A DNA stretch of 26,820 nt from Prevotella sp. UBA2755 (GTDB lineage: Bacteria; Bacteroidota; Bacteroidia; Bacteroidales; Bacteroidaceae). Within the stretch, counting starts at the first letter, position 1. Every line of letters starts with the position of its first letter. The stretch is taken from positions 1 to 26,820 of the forward strand of contig DEJF01000015.1 in NCBI GenBank assembly GCA_002353225.1, in the 5' to 3' direction. Positions 6,935-14,875 of this stretch are shown here, piece by piece. Made by a program: the position numbers and the translations under genes. The notes beneath the pieces were generated by a model that was given only the letters and a program-made list of their open reading frames with translations, did not search any database and was not told where the DNA came from.

Positions 6935-7852
6935 ATGTCGAAACTGAAAAAATGCCTGTATCTGATTAATCTGCTGGAGCGTAAAGGATCATTGACGCTA
7001 AAGGAGATCAATGACTATTACCAGTATTCATCGATCTGCGAGGATGACGAGATCCAGCCTCGTACGTTTTTGAGGTATAAGGACTATATCGAAGAAACTT
7101 TCCCCTGCTATATTGAGTATAACGCCAGGACTGGGAAATACGAGCTGCACCGTCATAAGGCTCTGTATGGTGAAGATGATTCTCTCTATGACTATCTGCT
7201 CTCGGCCTATCATATTGAAGGCATGACGGAGCTGGCGCTGAAGCATCGTGAGAAGATACTGCTGACCGAGGCGCCAACTGGGGTTGAGAATGTACAGGTA
7301 ATACTTGAAGCTATTGACAAAAACAAAGGTATTGAGTGCGAATATTACTCATTTAACCATAAAACAGTAAAGCATCAATTACTCATCCCCTACTTTCTAC
7401 GTACCTGGGAACAACGTTGGTATCTAGTAGCTGAGCCAGACAATCATCATCATGGTCAATCTGTCTTTGCCTTAGAGAGAATGGACAACATTCGTTTAAC
7501 AGAAGGGAAGATGTTCCCTTCCAAGAAGATTACTGCAGATGAGTATTTTGATGGCAGTTTTGGCGTGAATCATTCAGATGATCAGAAACCAGAAAGAATA
7601 CTTATTAAGGTTTATAGTACACAAGCAGAATATGTAAATGCTCTACCTATTCATGAGTCTCAAAAGGAGATAGAGAAGACGGACGAATGGAGCATCTTTG
7701 AATATAGGCTGGTTCCCTGCTTTAATTTCTATCAGCAGTTGCTTTGGCACAGGGAAAGACTGGAGGTGTTGGAACCTCTCCATGTCAGGGATGAAATGAA
7801 GAAAACGATAGAGAAGATGTTAGAACATTACAGTACACAACGAAAGCCTTAA
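6935..7852 (+). CDS. WYL-domain transcriptional regulator
   Basis: This 305-residue protein has a winged helix-turn-helix-like N-terminus (about residues 1-60, begins MSKLKKCLYLINLLERKGS) and a WYL domain (about 117-190) with the signature arginine-tryptophan-tyrosine-leucine at R161-L164 in QRWYLVAE. A C-terminal extension (about 220-295) follows, as in YafY-like and phage-defence-linked regulators such as BrxR/CapW. WYL domains sense nucleic acid or nucleotide ligands and often repress defence operons. It has its own consensus promoter 17 bp upstream and is followed after 194 bp by a YhcG-type nuclease gene. It could also control the two palindrome promoters further upstream; the sequence alone does not show this. 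Confidence 0.88.
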   Translation: MSKLKKCLYLINLLERKGSLTLKEINDYYQYSSICEDDEIQPRTFLRYKDYIEETFPCYIEYNARTGKYELHRHKALYGEDDSLYDYLLSAYHIEGMTELALKHREKILLTEAPTGVENVQVILEAIDKNKGIECEYYSFNHKTVKHQLLIPYFLRTWEQRWYLVAEPDNHHHGQSVFALERMDNIRLTEGKMFPSKKITADEYFDGSFGVNHSDDQKPERILIKVYSTQAEYVNALPIHESQKEIEKTDEWSIFEYRLVPCFNFYQQLLWHRERLEVLEPLHVRDEMKKTIEKMLEHYSTQRKP

Positions 7853-8046
7853 TGAAAGTGTCTCTCAGGAGTTAGATAAAGGCATCTGTGGGGGGGTGAA
7901 AGAAATCTTCCCTGAAAGCAAATTGACTCCAAGTTACAAGTATAGGACTAATTGGATTACATTCTACAAGTGACGAACTTCGATATAATGCAGAGAGAAT
8001 AACGATATACGGAATAAAAAGATTAACTTCGCAAGCAAAACGAGAT
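7853..8046 (+). other. Intergenic stretch with possible coding remnants
   Basis: No promoter consensus was found here. One frame is open for 39 codons (from about 7856, containing GGVKEIFPESK) and ends with TGA at 7973-7975. A second frame, in phase with the nuclease gene, is open for about 35 codons directly before its ATG (contains DELRYNAERITIYGIK). Both read like protein, so this may be the eroded end of an older gene split by a frameshift, or an N-terminal extension of the nuclease without an ATG. Confidence 0.3.
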
Positions 8047-9285
8047 ATGGACAAAAAGAATAAGGAAATAGAAATCAGTGAGCCACGTATGGTGAAGTCT
8101 CATGATGTGAAGCTGGATGCTGAGTATGCAGAGTGGATAGCAGAGGTGAAGCATCGCTATCGTTCAGCACAAGTAAAGGCAACTGTGAAGGTGAATGGCG
8201 AGAAACTGCTGTTCAACTGGCAGATGGGACGTGACCTTGTTCAGAAGAAAGCTGAGGAGCGTTGGGGCGCTGGTGTTGTGGAGCAGGTAAGCCTGGATTT
8301 GAAGCGAGAATTTCCTAATGAGGATGGATTCTCTACATCTAACCTATGGTATATGAAGAAGTGGTTTCTCTTCTACACTAATCATGCTTCATCAGAAAAA
8401 CTCCAACGGCTCATTGGAGAATTACAATCATCCATAAATCAAGAACGCTTAAAACTCCAACGACCCGTTGGAGAATTAGTGAAACAGCCTGTTTCAGAAA
8501 CTGAGAATGACGCCAGCAATGACTTCCCAATCCCCTTTGCCCTTGTTCCATGGGGTCAGCACATTGAGATTATCACACGGAGTGAAAGCCTTGAAGAAGC
8601 GTTGTTTTATATGCAACATGTGATAGATAAAGGATTAAGCAGGACGGCATTGGTCAATTGCTATAAGGCTCACCTCTTTGATCATCAGGGCAAAATCGTG
8701 AACAACTTCTCAACGTATCTGCCAGAGCCGCAAAGCCATTTGGTGCAGGAGATTCTAAAAGAAAATTATGATTTTGGCTTTGCTACTGTTGACCATGAGC
8801 CGTTTGAGGAACGAGAATTGGAAGATGCCCTTACCAACGATGTTACGAACCTTTTATTGGAAATGGGAACTGGCTTTGCTTTCATGGGAAGACAGAAAGA
8901 AATCATCGTAGGAGGTCGCTCACGGAAGATAGACTTGCTATTCTATCATGTCCGCCTTCGTTGCTATATAGCGTGCGAAATCAAAGTTAAGCCATTCGAG
9001 CCAGAGTTTACGGGAAAGCTAAACTATTATGTCAGTGCCGTTGACGAATTGGTTAAAGCACCTGATGACAACCCTACCATTGGGCTACTGATCTGTTCCG
9101 ATATGGATAAGACCGATGTGCAATGGTCTTTCCGAGGGATTACGACTCCAATGGGAGTTGCTACTTACAACAATATCCGTATCAAAGATATGCTACCTAC
9201 CCAAGAGCAACTGAAGGAACGTATGGAACTACTACAGAAGGAGATTAGAGCTACTAAGCGACTGATGAAAAAATCAAGTGAATAA
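8047..9285 (+). CDS. YhcG-family PD-(D/E)XK nuclease (DUF1016)
   Basis: The 412-residue protein has the two-part layout of the YhcG/DUF1016 family. The N-terminal helical domain (about 25-115) contains NWQMGRDLVQKKAEERWG, then FSTSNLWYMKKW. The C-terminal nuclease domain (about 230-380) has catalytic residues D296 (RKIDLLFY), E311 and K313 (ACEIKVKPFEPEFTGK). Family members are found next to restriction systems and mobile elements and are predicted to cut DNA. The linker (residues 118-145) carries two copies of KLQRxxGEL encoded by a 27-bp direct repeat 54 bp apart. The promoter is not obvious; the gene may be read through from the WYL gene. The domain order and catalytic residues look intact. 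Biological role (restriction, repair or element maintenance) is open. Confidence 0.9.
   Translation: MDKKNKEIEISEPRMVKSHDVKLDAEYAEWIAEVKHRYRSAQVKATVKVNGEKLLFNWQMGRDLVQKKAEERWGAGVVEQVSLDLKREFPNEDGFSTSNLWYMKKWFLFYTNHASSEKLQRLIGELQSSINQERLKLQRPVGELVKQPVSETENDASNDFPIPFALVPWGQHIEIITRSESLEEALFYMQHVIDKGLSRTALVNCYKAHLFDHQGKIVNNFSTYLPEPQSHLVQEILKENYDFGFATVDHEPFEERELEDALTNDVTNLLLEMGTGFAFMGRQKEIIVGGRSRKIDLLFYHVRLRCYIACEIKVKPFEPEFTGKLNYYVSAVDELVKAPDDNPTIGLLICSDMDKTDVQWSFRGITTPMGVATYNNIRIKDMLPTQEQLKERMELLQKEIRATKRLMKKSSE
8398..8478 (+). repeat. 27-bp direct repeat inside the nuclease gene
   Basis: Copies at 8398-8424 and 8452-8478 agree at 24 of 27 positions and are 54 bp (18 codons) apart. Each copy is itself an inverted repeat, CTCCAAC...TTGGAG. 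They encode KLQRLIGEL and KLQRPVGEL in the linker between the two domains, so copy number could change without breaking the frame. Confidence 0.8.
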
Positions 9286-9296
9286 TTGGTAAAGCA

Positions 9297-9328
9297 TTTG
9301 GCTCTTTCAGAAGAAATGCTTACCTTTG
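9297..9328 (+). promoter_or_regulatory. Consensus promoter without a clear gene downstream
   Basis: TTTG (9297-9300), a 20-bp spacer and TACCTTTG (9321-9328) form a perfect consensus. An AAGCATTT/AAATGCTT inverted repeat spans it. No protein gene of normal size follows for about 390 bp, which suggests a small RNA or a very short peptide gene. Confidence 0.7.
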
Positions 9329-9412
9329 CACCCGATGATGAGTCACAAAAACGGCTGGTGGTTCGTCATCGGGTGTTCTTTCTTGCGTCCCGTTGGTAGC
9401 AAGCGAGCATAG
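9329..9412 (+). ncRNA. Candidate small RNA or 25-residue peptide gene
   Basis: Directly after the promoter, CACCCGATGA (9329-9338) pairs with TCATCGGGTG (9366-9375), a perfect 10-bp stem followed by TTCTTTCTT, resembling a terminator. In the same stretch ATG at 9335 opens a 25-codon frame (begins MMSHKNGWWFVIGC) ending TAG at 9410-9412; translation would be nearly leaderless. Either a hairpin RNA or a micropeptide is possible. From 9413 to 9558 I see only further short inverted repeats, such as CGAGC/GCTCG at 9404-9416, and no gene. Confidence 0.4.
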
Positions 9413-9557
9413 CTCGAGCGGATGCAAATTATGGCAGAACAACGAATTGAGAACGGTCTCTTATCCGGACTCGGCTTTGCCACTTGCCAGAGCAAGAACC
9501 CTGTTTTTCCTCAATTCCCCAGACTGCCTTTATACAAAGAAATCCTGCAAATCTTTC

Positions 9558-9588
9558 CAAAGTTACGAAAAAACGCGCGCAAAACAAA
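9558..9588 (-). promoter_or_regulatory. Leftward promoter inside repeat copy 2
   Basis: On the minus strand TTTG (9585-9588), 19 bp, TAACTTTG (9558-9565) fits the consensus. It points into the gene-poor 9300-9550 stretch, antisense to the candidate small RNA. Whether it is used is unknown. Confidence 0.45.
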
Positions 9589-9627
9589 GAAACTCGTTTC
9601 TTTTTTTGCCGAGATGGAGTAAGTTCG
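9559..9627. repeat. 69-bp interspersed repeat, copy 2
   Basis: The counterpart of 10-78 in direct orientation. The 7-bp block that forms the base of the hairpin in copy 1 is CGCGCGC here, so the outer stem is lost and only the AAAGAAA/TTTCTTT inner stem remains. The two copies bracket the accessory region. Confidence 0.8.
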
Positions 9628-9692
9628 TGTGTTTTTATCACAAAGGTACGAATAAATTGAGAAATGAGAACTGAAAATTGAGAATAATTTGT

Positions 9693-9700
9693 TACCTTTG
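9693..9700 (+). promoter_or_regulatory. -7 box for the YfhO-fkp operon
   Basis: TACCTTTG at 9693-9700 lies 19 bp before the ATG at 9720. No TTTG sits at the expected -33 distance, so only half of the consensus is present. The position favours 9720 over an in-frame ATG at 9678, which lies upstream of the box. Confidence 0.55.
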
Positions 9701-9719
9701 TGCGCAAAATATTAATAAG

Positions 9720-12212
9720 ATGATGAAAAATTTGAAGCAGTGGCTACCGGACATCATTGCCGTAGCATTATTCGCCGTTATATCATTTGCCTATTTCTTC
9801 CCTGCTGATATCGAGGGACGTATTTTGTATCGTCATGACTCCTCGGCAGGGCGTGGAGCAGGTCAGGAGGCTTCGGAATACTATCAGCGGACAGGAGAGC
9901 GTACCCGTTGGACGAATGCCGTGTTCAGTGGTATGCCGACGTATCAGATGGCACCGTCGTATAAGAGTACGGACACGCTGGCAAAGGTGGAGAAGGCTTA
10001 TCATTTGTGGCTGCCCGAGAACGTATGGTATGTGTTTGCCTACCTGTTAGGTTTTTATATCCTGTTGCGTGCCTTCGACTTCCGTTGGTATCTCGCTACG
10101 TTAGGTGCTGTCGTATGGGCGTTCAGCAGTTATTTCTTTATCATCATCGCTGCTGGACATATCTGGAAGGTGATTGCCCTTGCCTATCTGCCTCCGATGA
10201 TTGCGGGTGTGGTGCTTGCCTATCGGGGGAAGTATGCGTGGGGACTGATCATCACCGCCTTGTTCTGCGCCTTGGAGGTACTTGCCAACCATGTGCAGAT
10301 GACCTATTATTATCTGTTTATCATCTTGGCGATGGTGATAGCCTTTATCATTGAAGGAGCAAGGAAAAAAGAGTGGCAGCATCTGTTGAAAGCGACAGGA
10401 GTGTGCCTTGCCGGTGCGTTGATTGGTATCTGTATTAATATGTCGAACCTTTATCATACTTGGGAATATGGTAAGGAGTCGATGCGTGGCAAGAGTGAGT
10501 TGGTGAAGGAGAATGCCGCCAACCAGACATCGAGTGGACTGGACCGTGACTATATCACCCAGTGGAGTTATGGTATCGACGAGACATGGACATTGCTGGT
10601 GCCAAATACGAAGGGTGGTGCCTCCGTGCCGATGGTACTCAACAAGACGGCAATGGCGCATGCTAATAATGACTATTTGGGTATTTACGAGCAGATAGGA
10701 CAGTACTGGGGTGACCAGCCGATGACGGCAGGACCTGTCTATGTGGGCGCCTTTGTGCTGATGCTCTTTATCTTAGGACTGTTTATCGTCAAAGGACCGT
10801 TGAAGTGGGCGTTGCTGGTTGTGACGATTCTCTCCATCCTGTTGTCATGGGGACGTAACTTCATGCCGTTTACGGATTTCTTCCTCGACTATATCCCGAT
10901 GTATGCGAAGTTCCGCACGGTGGCTTCCATTCTTGTCATTGCGGAGTTTACGATTCCGCTGCTTGCCATGCTGGCGTTAAAGAAGGTGGTGGAAGAGCCG
11001 GAAATCATGACGAAGAAAATCAAATACGTCTATATCGCTTTCGGACTGACGGGAGGACTTACGTTGTTGTTTGCCCTGATGCCGAAACTATTCTTCCCCG
11101 ACTACATCAGTATCAGTGAGATGCAGGCAATGCGACAGATACCTGCTGAGCAACTTGCCCCGTTGGTACAGAATCTGACAGAGATGCGTGTCGCCGTGTT
11201 TACGGCAGACTGTTGGCGTTCCTTCTGGATCATCGTGATAGGCACGGTCTGCCTGTTCCTGTATAAATATCGTAAGTTACGTGCAGAATGGCTCGTCGGA
11301 CTCCTTACCGTCCTTTGTCTCTTTGATATGTGGCAGATTAACAAGCGTTATCTGAACGATGAGATGTTTGTGTCGAAGACCGTTCGTGAGGAGCCTGTAC
11401 AGAAGTCGACAGCCATCGACCATATCCTGCAAGACAAGGCACTCGACTATCGTGTGCTGAATCTCGCATCGAATACGTTCAACGAGAACGAGACAAGTTT
11501 CTATGTGAAGAGCATCGGAGGTTATCATGCCGCCAAACTCCGTCGCTATCAGGAACTGATAGATGCTTATATCTCCAAGGAGATGAATCAGTCGTTTAAT
11601 GCTATCGCTGAGGCACAAGGGGATATGACACAGGTGAAGGGCGACTCTATCTATCCCGTATTGAACATGCTCAATACGAAATACTTTATCTTGCCGTTGC
11701 AGGGCGGTCAGACCGTTCCTGTGGAGAATCCCTATACCTATGGTAATGCGTGGTTGGTGGATAAGGTTACTTATGTGGATAACGCTAATCAGGAACTCGA
11801 TATGCTTTCCCAACTGAACCTGCGTCATGAGGCTGTTGCCGATGCCAAGTTCAAAGAGCAGTTGGGAGAGAGTTCCCTTCAGGACACTCTGAGTGTGGTG
11901 CGTATCAAGAGTTATGAGCCTAACCAACTGACCTATGAGGTGGAGTCAGGTAAAGGTGGTGTCATAGTGTTCTCAGAAATCTATTATCCAGGATGGACGG
12001 CAACAGTGGATGGCGTGGAGCAGGAACTGGGTCGTGTCGACTATGTACTTCGTGCCCTGCCAGTGAAGGCTGGTAAGCATGAGATTGTACTGAGTTTCTT
12101 CCCGAAGAGTATCACCACGACAGAGACCATAGCCTATATCGCTTTAGGTATCCTGTTGTTATTGCTCATAGGACTTGCCGTCCAAGCCTATCGGACTCAT
12201 AAGAAAGTGTAA
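9720..12212 (+). CDS. YfhO-family polytopic membrane protein
   Basis: From the ATG at 9720 (MMKNLKQWLPD) the protein has 830 residues. It has an N-terminal membrane helix (about 10-28), a periplasmic loop with GRILYRHDSSAGRGAG, then about ten further hydrophobic segments up to residue 530. A large soluble C-terminal domain follows (contains YHAAKLRRYQELID and the conserved EIYYPGWTATVDG), and a last membrane helix near 800-820. This matches the Bacteroidetes YfhO family, GT-C-fold-like proteins thought to move sugars onto cell-envelope glycans; substrate unknown. The Fkp gene starts 16 bp downstream without its own promoter, so a link with fucosylated surface glycans is plausible but inferred. 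Confidence 0.9.
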   Translation: MMKNLKQWLPDIIAVALFAVISFAYFFPADIEGRILYRHDSSAGRGAGQEASEYYQRTGERTRWTNAVFSGMPTYQMAPSYKSTDTLAKVEKAYHLWLPENVWYVFAYLLGFYILLRAFDFRWYLATLGAVVWAFSSYFFIIIAAGHIWKVIALAYLPPMIAGVVLAYRGKYAWGLIITALFCALEVLANHVQMTYYYLFIILAMVIAFIIEGARKKEWQHLLKATGVCLAGALIGICINMSNLYHTWEYGKESMRGKSELVKENAANQTSSGLDRDYITQWSYGIDETWTLLVPNTKGGASVPMVLNKTAMAHANNDYLGIYEQIGQYWGDQPMTAGPVYVGAFVLMLFILGLFIVKGPLKWALLVVTILSILLSWGRNFMPFTDFFLDYIPMYAKFRTVASILVIAEFTIPLLAMLALKKVVEEPEIMTKKIKYVYIAFGLTGGLTLLFALMPKLFFPDYISISEMQAMRQIPAEQLAPLVQNLTEMRVAVFTADCWRSFWIIVIGTVCLFLYKYRKLRAEWLVGLLTVLCLFDMWQINKRYLNDEMFVSKTVREEPVQKSTAIDHILQDKALDYRVLNLASNTFNENETSFYVKSIGGYHAAKLRRYQELIDAYISKEMNQSFNAIAEAQGDMTQVKGDSIYPVLNMLNTKYFILPLQGGQTVPVENPYTYGNAWLVDKVTYVDNANQELDMLSQLNLRHEAVADAKFKEQLGESSLQDTLSVVRIKSYEPNQLTYEVESGKGGVIVFSEIYYPGWTATVDGVEQELGRVDYVLRALPVKAGKHEIVLSFFPKSITTTETIAYIALGILLLLLIGLAVQAYRTHKKV

Positions 12213-12228
12213 AGTCTCTATTAAGTCT

Positions 12229-14775
12229 ATGAAGAAACTATTATCCGTACCACCTAATCTGGTGGAATGCTTTCATGATATCACAGGACTCAGTAAGGAG
12301 GAGTATTTTTGTACCTGTGACCCTATAGGACACCGACTGGGCTCGGGCGGAGGAACGATATGGCTCCTCCAACAGGCTGCCGACTGGTTAGGTGATGAGC
12401 GTAGCATCATCCTTCATGCTGGCGGACAGAGTAAGCGACTGCCTTCTTATGCCGTCAGTGGTAAGATATTAGCACCAATTCCCGTGTTCCGTTGGGAAAG
12501 GGGACAACGTCTCTCACAAACTTTATTGGACTTGCAGTTACCCCTTTATGAACGGATGATGGCGGCAGCCCCCTCTCGTCTTCGCACCATGATAGTCAGT
12601 GGTGACGTATATATCCGCGCTGCAGAGCGTATCGGACAAATCCCTGATGCGGATGTGGTTTGTTATGGGTTGTGGCTTGATGCCTCTATTGCCAAGGACC
12701 ATGGTGTGTTCGTCAGCGACCGCCGTTCACCCAATGTGTTGAAGATGATGCTTCAAAAACCCAGTGTGGAGCGGCTCTCCGAACTTCTGAAAGATCATTT
12801 CTATTTGACGGATATCGGAATCTGGTTGCTCAGTGACCGTGCATTGGAACTGTTGAAAAAGAGAAGTCTTGGTGACGACGGACAATTAAAAGAATACGAC
12901 CTTTATAGTGAGTTCGGGTGTACGTTAGGTACCCATCCAACGATTGACGACTCAGAGTTACATGAACTCTCTGTCGCTATCGTACCACTGCCCGGTGGTG
13001 AGTTCTACCATTTCGGTACTTCCCGTGAGATGATTTCCTCGACATTGGCGATTCAGAATATCGTCAATGACCAGCGTGAGATTATGCACCATGACTGTAA
13101 GCCCCATCCCTCCATCTTCACACAGAACGCTATCACACACTACCAGTTTACATCAGGGAATACTAATATCTGGATAGAGAATAGTTATGTGGGACCTCGT
13201 TGGAAACTGACACATGACAATATCGTGACTGGTGTGCCACAGAATGACTGGGATATCCATTTGGAGCCAGGTGAGTGTATTGATGTGGTGCCTGTAGGGG
13301 AGAGTAACTATGAGATACGCCGTTATCGGATGGATGAGGCGGTGAATAGCAACGACCTTGCGGAACGTGCCAATCTGCGCCGTTTGTTTGCCCAGCGTAA
13401 GGCTTTCCGAAAGGAGAACTGGAGTATGATAGCCCGCAACTGGCAGCATAGTGTGTTTTATCAGTTAGACTTAGACGACGCTGCTCATGAGTTCAAGGAA
13501 ATGCAAGTGGAGATGCCGCCCGTTCTTCCCAATGATGCTCCATTGATGACCCGTATTCATGATGCGATGTTCCGTGAGGATAGTGCCCATGCCTTCTCCC
13601 TGTTGCGGGAGGGTTTGACAGGGGATGTTATTGCCCAGAAACAGAGACCACGGATGTCCATCTATCAGGATCAGATAGTATGGGGACGTTCTCCTGTCCG
13701 CATAGATTTGGCAGGCGGATGGACAGATACACCGCCATTCTGTCTGATGGAAGGTGGCAGTGTGGTGAATATCGCCATAGAACTTAACGGGCAACCGCCC
13801 TTGCAGGCTTATGTGAAACCCAGTAAGAAATACCATATTGTCTTGCGTAGTATTGACCTTGGTGCCTCTGAGGTGGTGGAGACCTATGAGCAGTTAGGTG
13901 ACTTTATGCATGTCGGCTCTCCGTTCAGCATTCCTAAGGCAGCATTAGCGCTTGCTGGTTTCCTGCCTGCCTTCTCAGCGGAAGTCTATCCGTCGCTGAA
14001 AACACAGTTGGAGGCATTTGGCTGTGGTATCGAACTGACCTTGTTGTCAGCAATCCCTGCAGGAAGTGGGCTGGGGACGAGTAGTATACTTGCTTCCACG
14101 GTATTAGGAGTGTTGAGTGATTTCTGCTCCCTTGCATGGGATAAGAACGAGATAGGGCGACGAACCTTGGTGCTGGAACAGTTATTGACAACAGGAGGTG
14201 GCTGGCAAGACCAGTTCGGAGGTGTGTTGGGCGGTGTGAAACTCATAGAAACGACTCGTGGCTTTGGACAGAACCCTGTGGTACGGTGGCTTCCCGATGA
14301 TGTGTTTACCCAACCGGAATACCAGTCGTGTCACCTGTTGTATTACACAGGTGTCACCCGGACAGCAAAGAAGATTCTCGCCGAGATAGTGCGCCGTATG
14401 TTCCTTAACCAGCATGAGCAGTTATTGTTGTTACGAGCCATGAAGGCACATTCCTTGGATTTCTATGAGGCTATCCAACGTAATGACTTTGTGGAGATGG
14501 GACGTTTAGTGCGTAAGACATGGCAACAGAACCAGTTGCTTGATAGTGGAACCAATCCGGATTCTGTCCGTCGCATTACCGATTTGGTAGATGACTTGTG
14601 CTTGGGATACAAATTACCGGGTGCTGGTGGCGGTGGCTATTTATATATGGTGGCGAAAGACCCAGAGGCAGCGGCGCGTATCAAGAATATCATCCTTCAG
14701 AGTGAGCAGAACCCTAATGCCCGTTTCGTGGATATGACATTAAGCAGAAAGGGACTTCAAATCAGTAGAAGTTGA
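12229..14775 (+). CDS. fkp: Bifunctional fucokinase / GDP-L-fucose pyrophosphorylase
   Basis: The enzyme converts L-fucose to fucose-1-phosphate and then to GDP-fucose, the donor for fucosylated capsule and glycoproteins. The start is the ATG at 12229 (MKKLLSVPPN), since the frame upstream overlaps the previous gene. The N-terminal half is the guanylyltransferase: GSGGGT at 38-43 and HAGGQSKRLPSYA from 63. The C-terminal half is a GHMP kinase: SPVRIDLAGGWTDT from about 487, the phosphate loop PAGSGLGTSS from about 610, and LPGAGGGGYLYM near 796-807. At 848 residues it is about 100 shorter than the 949-residue Bacteroides fragilis Fkp, but both domains keep their signature motifs. It probably shares the YfhO promoter. 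Cytosolic. Confidence 0.95.
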   Translation: MKKLLSVPPNLVECFHDITGLSKEEYFCTCDPIGHRLGSGGGTIWLLQQAADWLGDERSIILHAGGQSKRLPSYAVSGKILAPIPVFRWERGQRLSQTLLDLQLPLYERMMAAAPSRLRTMIVSGDVYIRAAERIGQIPDADVVCYGLWLDASIAKDHGVFVSDRRSPNVLKMMLQKPSVERLSELLKDHFYLTDIGIWLLSDRALELLKKRSLGDDGQLKEYDLYSEFGCTLGTHPTIDDSELHELSVAIVPLPGGEFYHFGTSREMISSTLAIQNIVNDQREIMHHDCKPHPSIFTQNAITHYQFTSGNTNIWIENSYVGPRWKLTHDNIVTGVPQNDWDIHLEPGECIDVVPVGESNYEIRRYRMDEAVNSNDLAERANLRRLFAQRKAFRKENWSMIARNWQHSVFYQLDLDDAAHEFKEMQVEMPPVLPNDAPLMTRIHDAMFREDSAHAFSLLREGLTGDVIAQKQRPRMSIYQDQIVWGRSPVRIDLAGGWTDTPPFCLMEGGSVVNIAIELNGQPPLQAYVKPSKKYHIVLRSIDLGASEVVETYEQLGDFMHVGSPFSIPKAALALAGFLPAFSAEVYPSLKTQLEAFGCGIELTLLSAIPAGSGLGTSSILASTVLGVLSDFCSLAWDKNEIGRRTLVLEQLLTTGGGWQDQFGGVLGGVKLIETTRGFGQNPVVRWLPDDVFTQPEYQSCHLLYYTGVTRTAKKILAEIVRRMFLNQHEQLLLLRAMKAHSLDFYEAIQRNDFVEMGRLVRKTWQQNQLLDSGTNPDSVRRITDLVDDLCLGYKLPGAGGGGYLYMVAKDPEAAARIKNIILQSEQNPNARFVDMTLSRKGLQISRS

Positions 14776-14825
14776 TGCCGATAGGATAATGATAAATCCC
14801 GTAATTAATGTTTTTAAGAGATTTA

Positions 14826-14857
14826 TTTGCTTGTTTGCCTTTTTTTGAGTATTTTTG
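14826..14857 (+). promoter_or_regulatory. Consensus promoter for the CHASE2-caspase operon
   Basis: TTTG (14826-14829), a 20-bp spacer and TATTTTTG (14850-14857) match the consensus. The ATG at 14876 follows after 18 bp, so the three downstream genes form their own unit separate from fkp. Confidence 0.7.
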
Positions 14858-14875
14858 TCACCGTAAAGTTACACT

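Noticed and set aside
9393..9707. Overlapping frames of 66-93 codons on both strands around repeat copy 2
   Set aside because: They cross the repeat, contain homopolymer-coded runs and have no suitable promoter-to-start arrangement.
9678..9719. Earlier start for the YfhO protein
   Set aside because: It lies upstream of or over the TACCTTTG box, and the membrane-protein N-terminus is natural from 9720.
10101..10661. 186-codon minus-strand frame inside the YfhO gene
   Set aside because: It is antisense to an evident membrane protein and its product has no sensible features.
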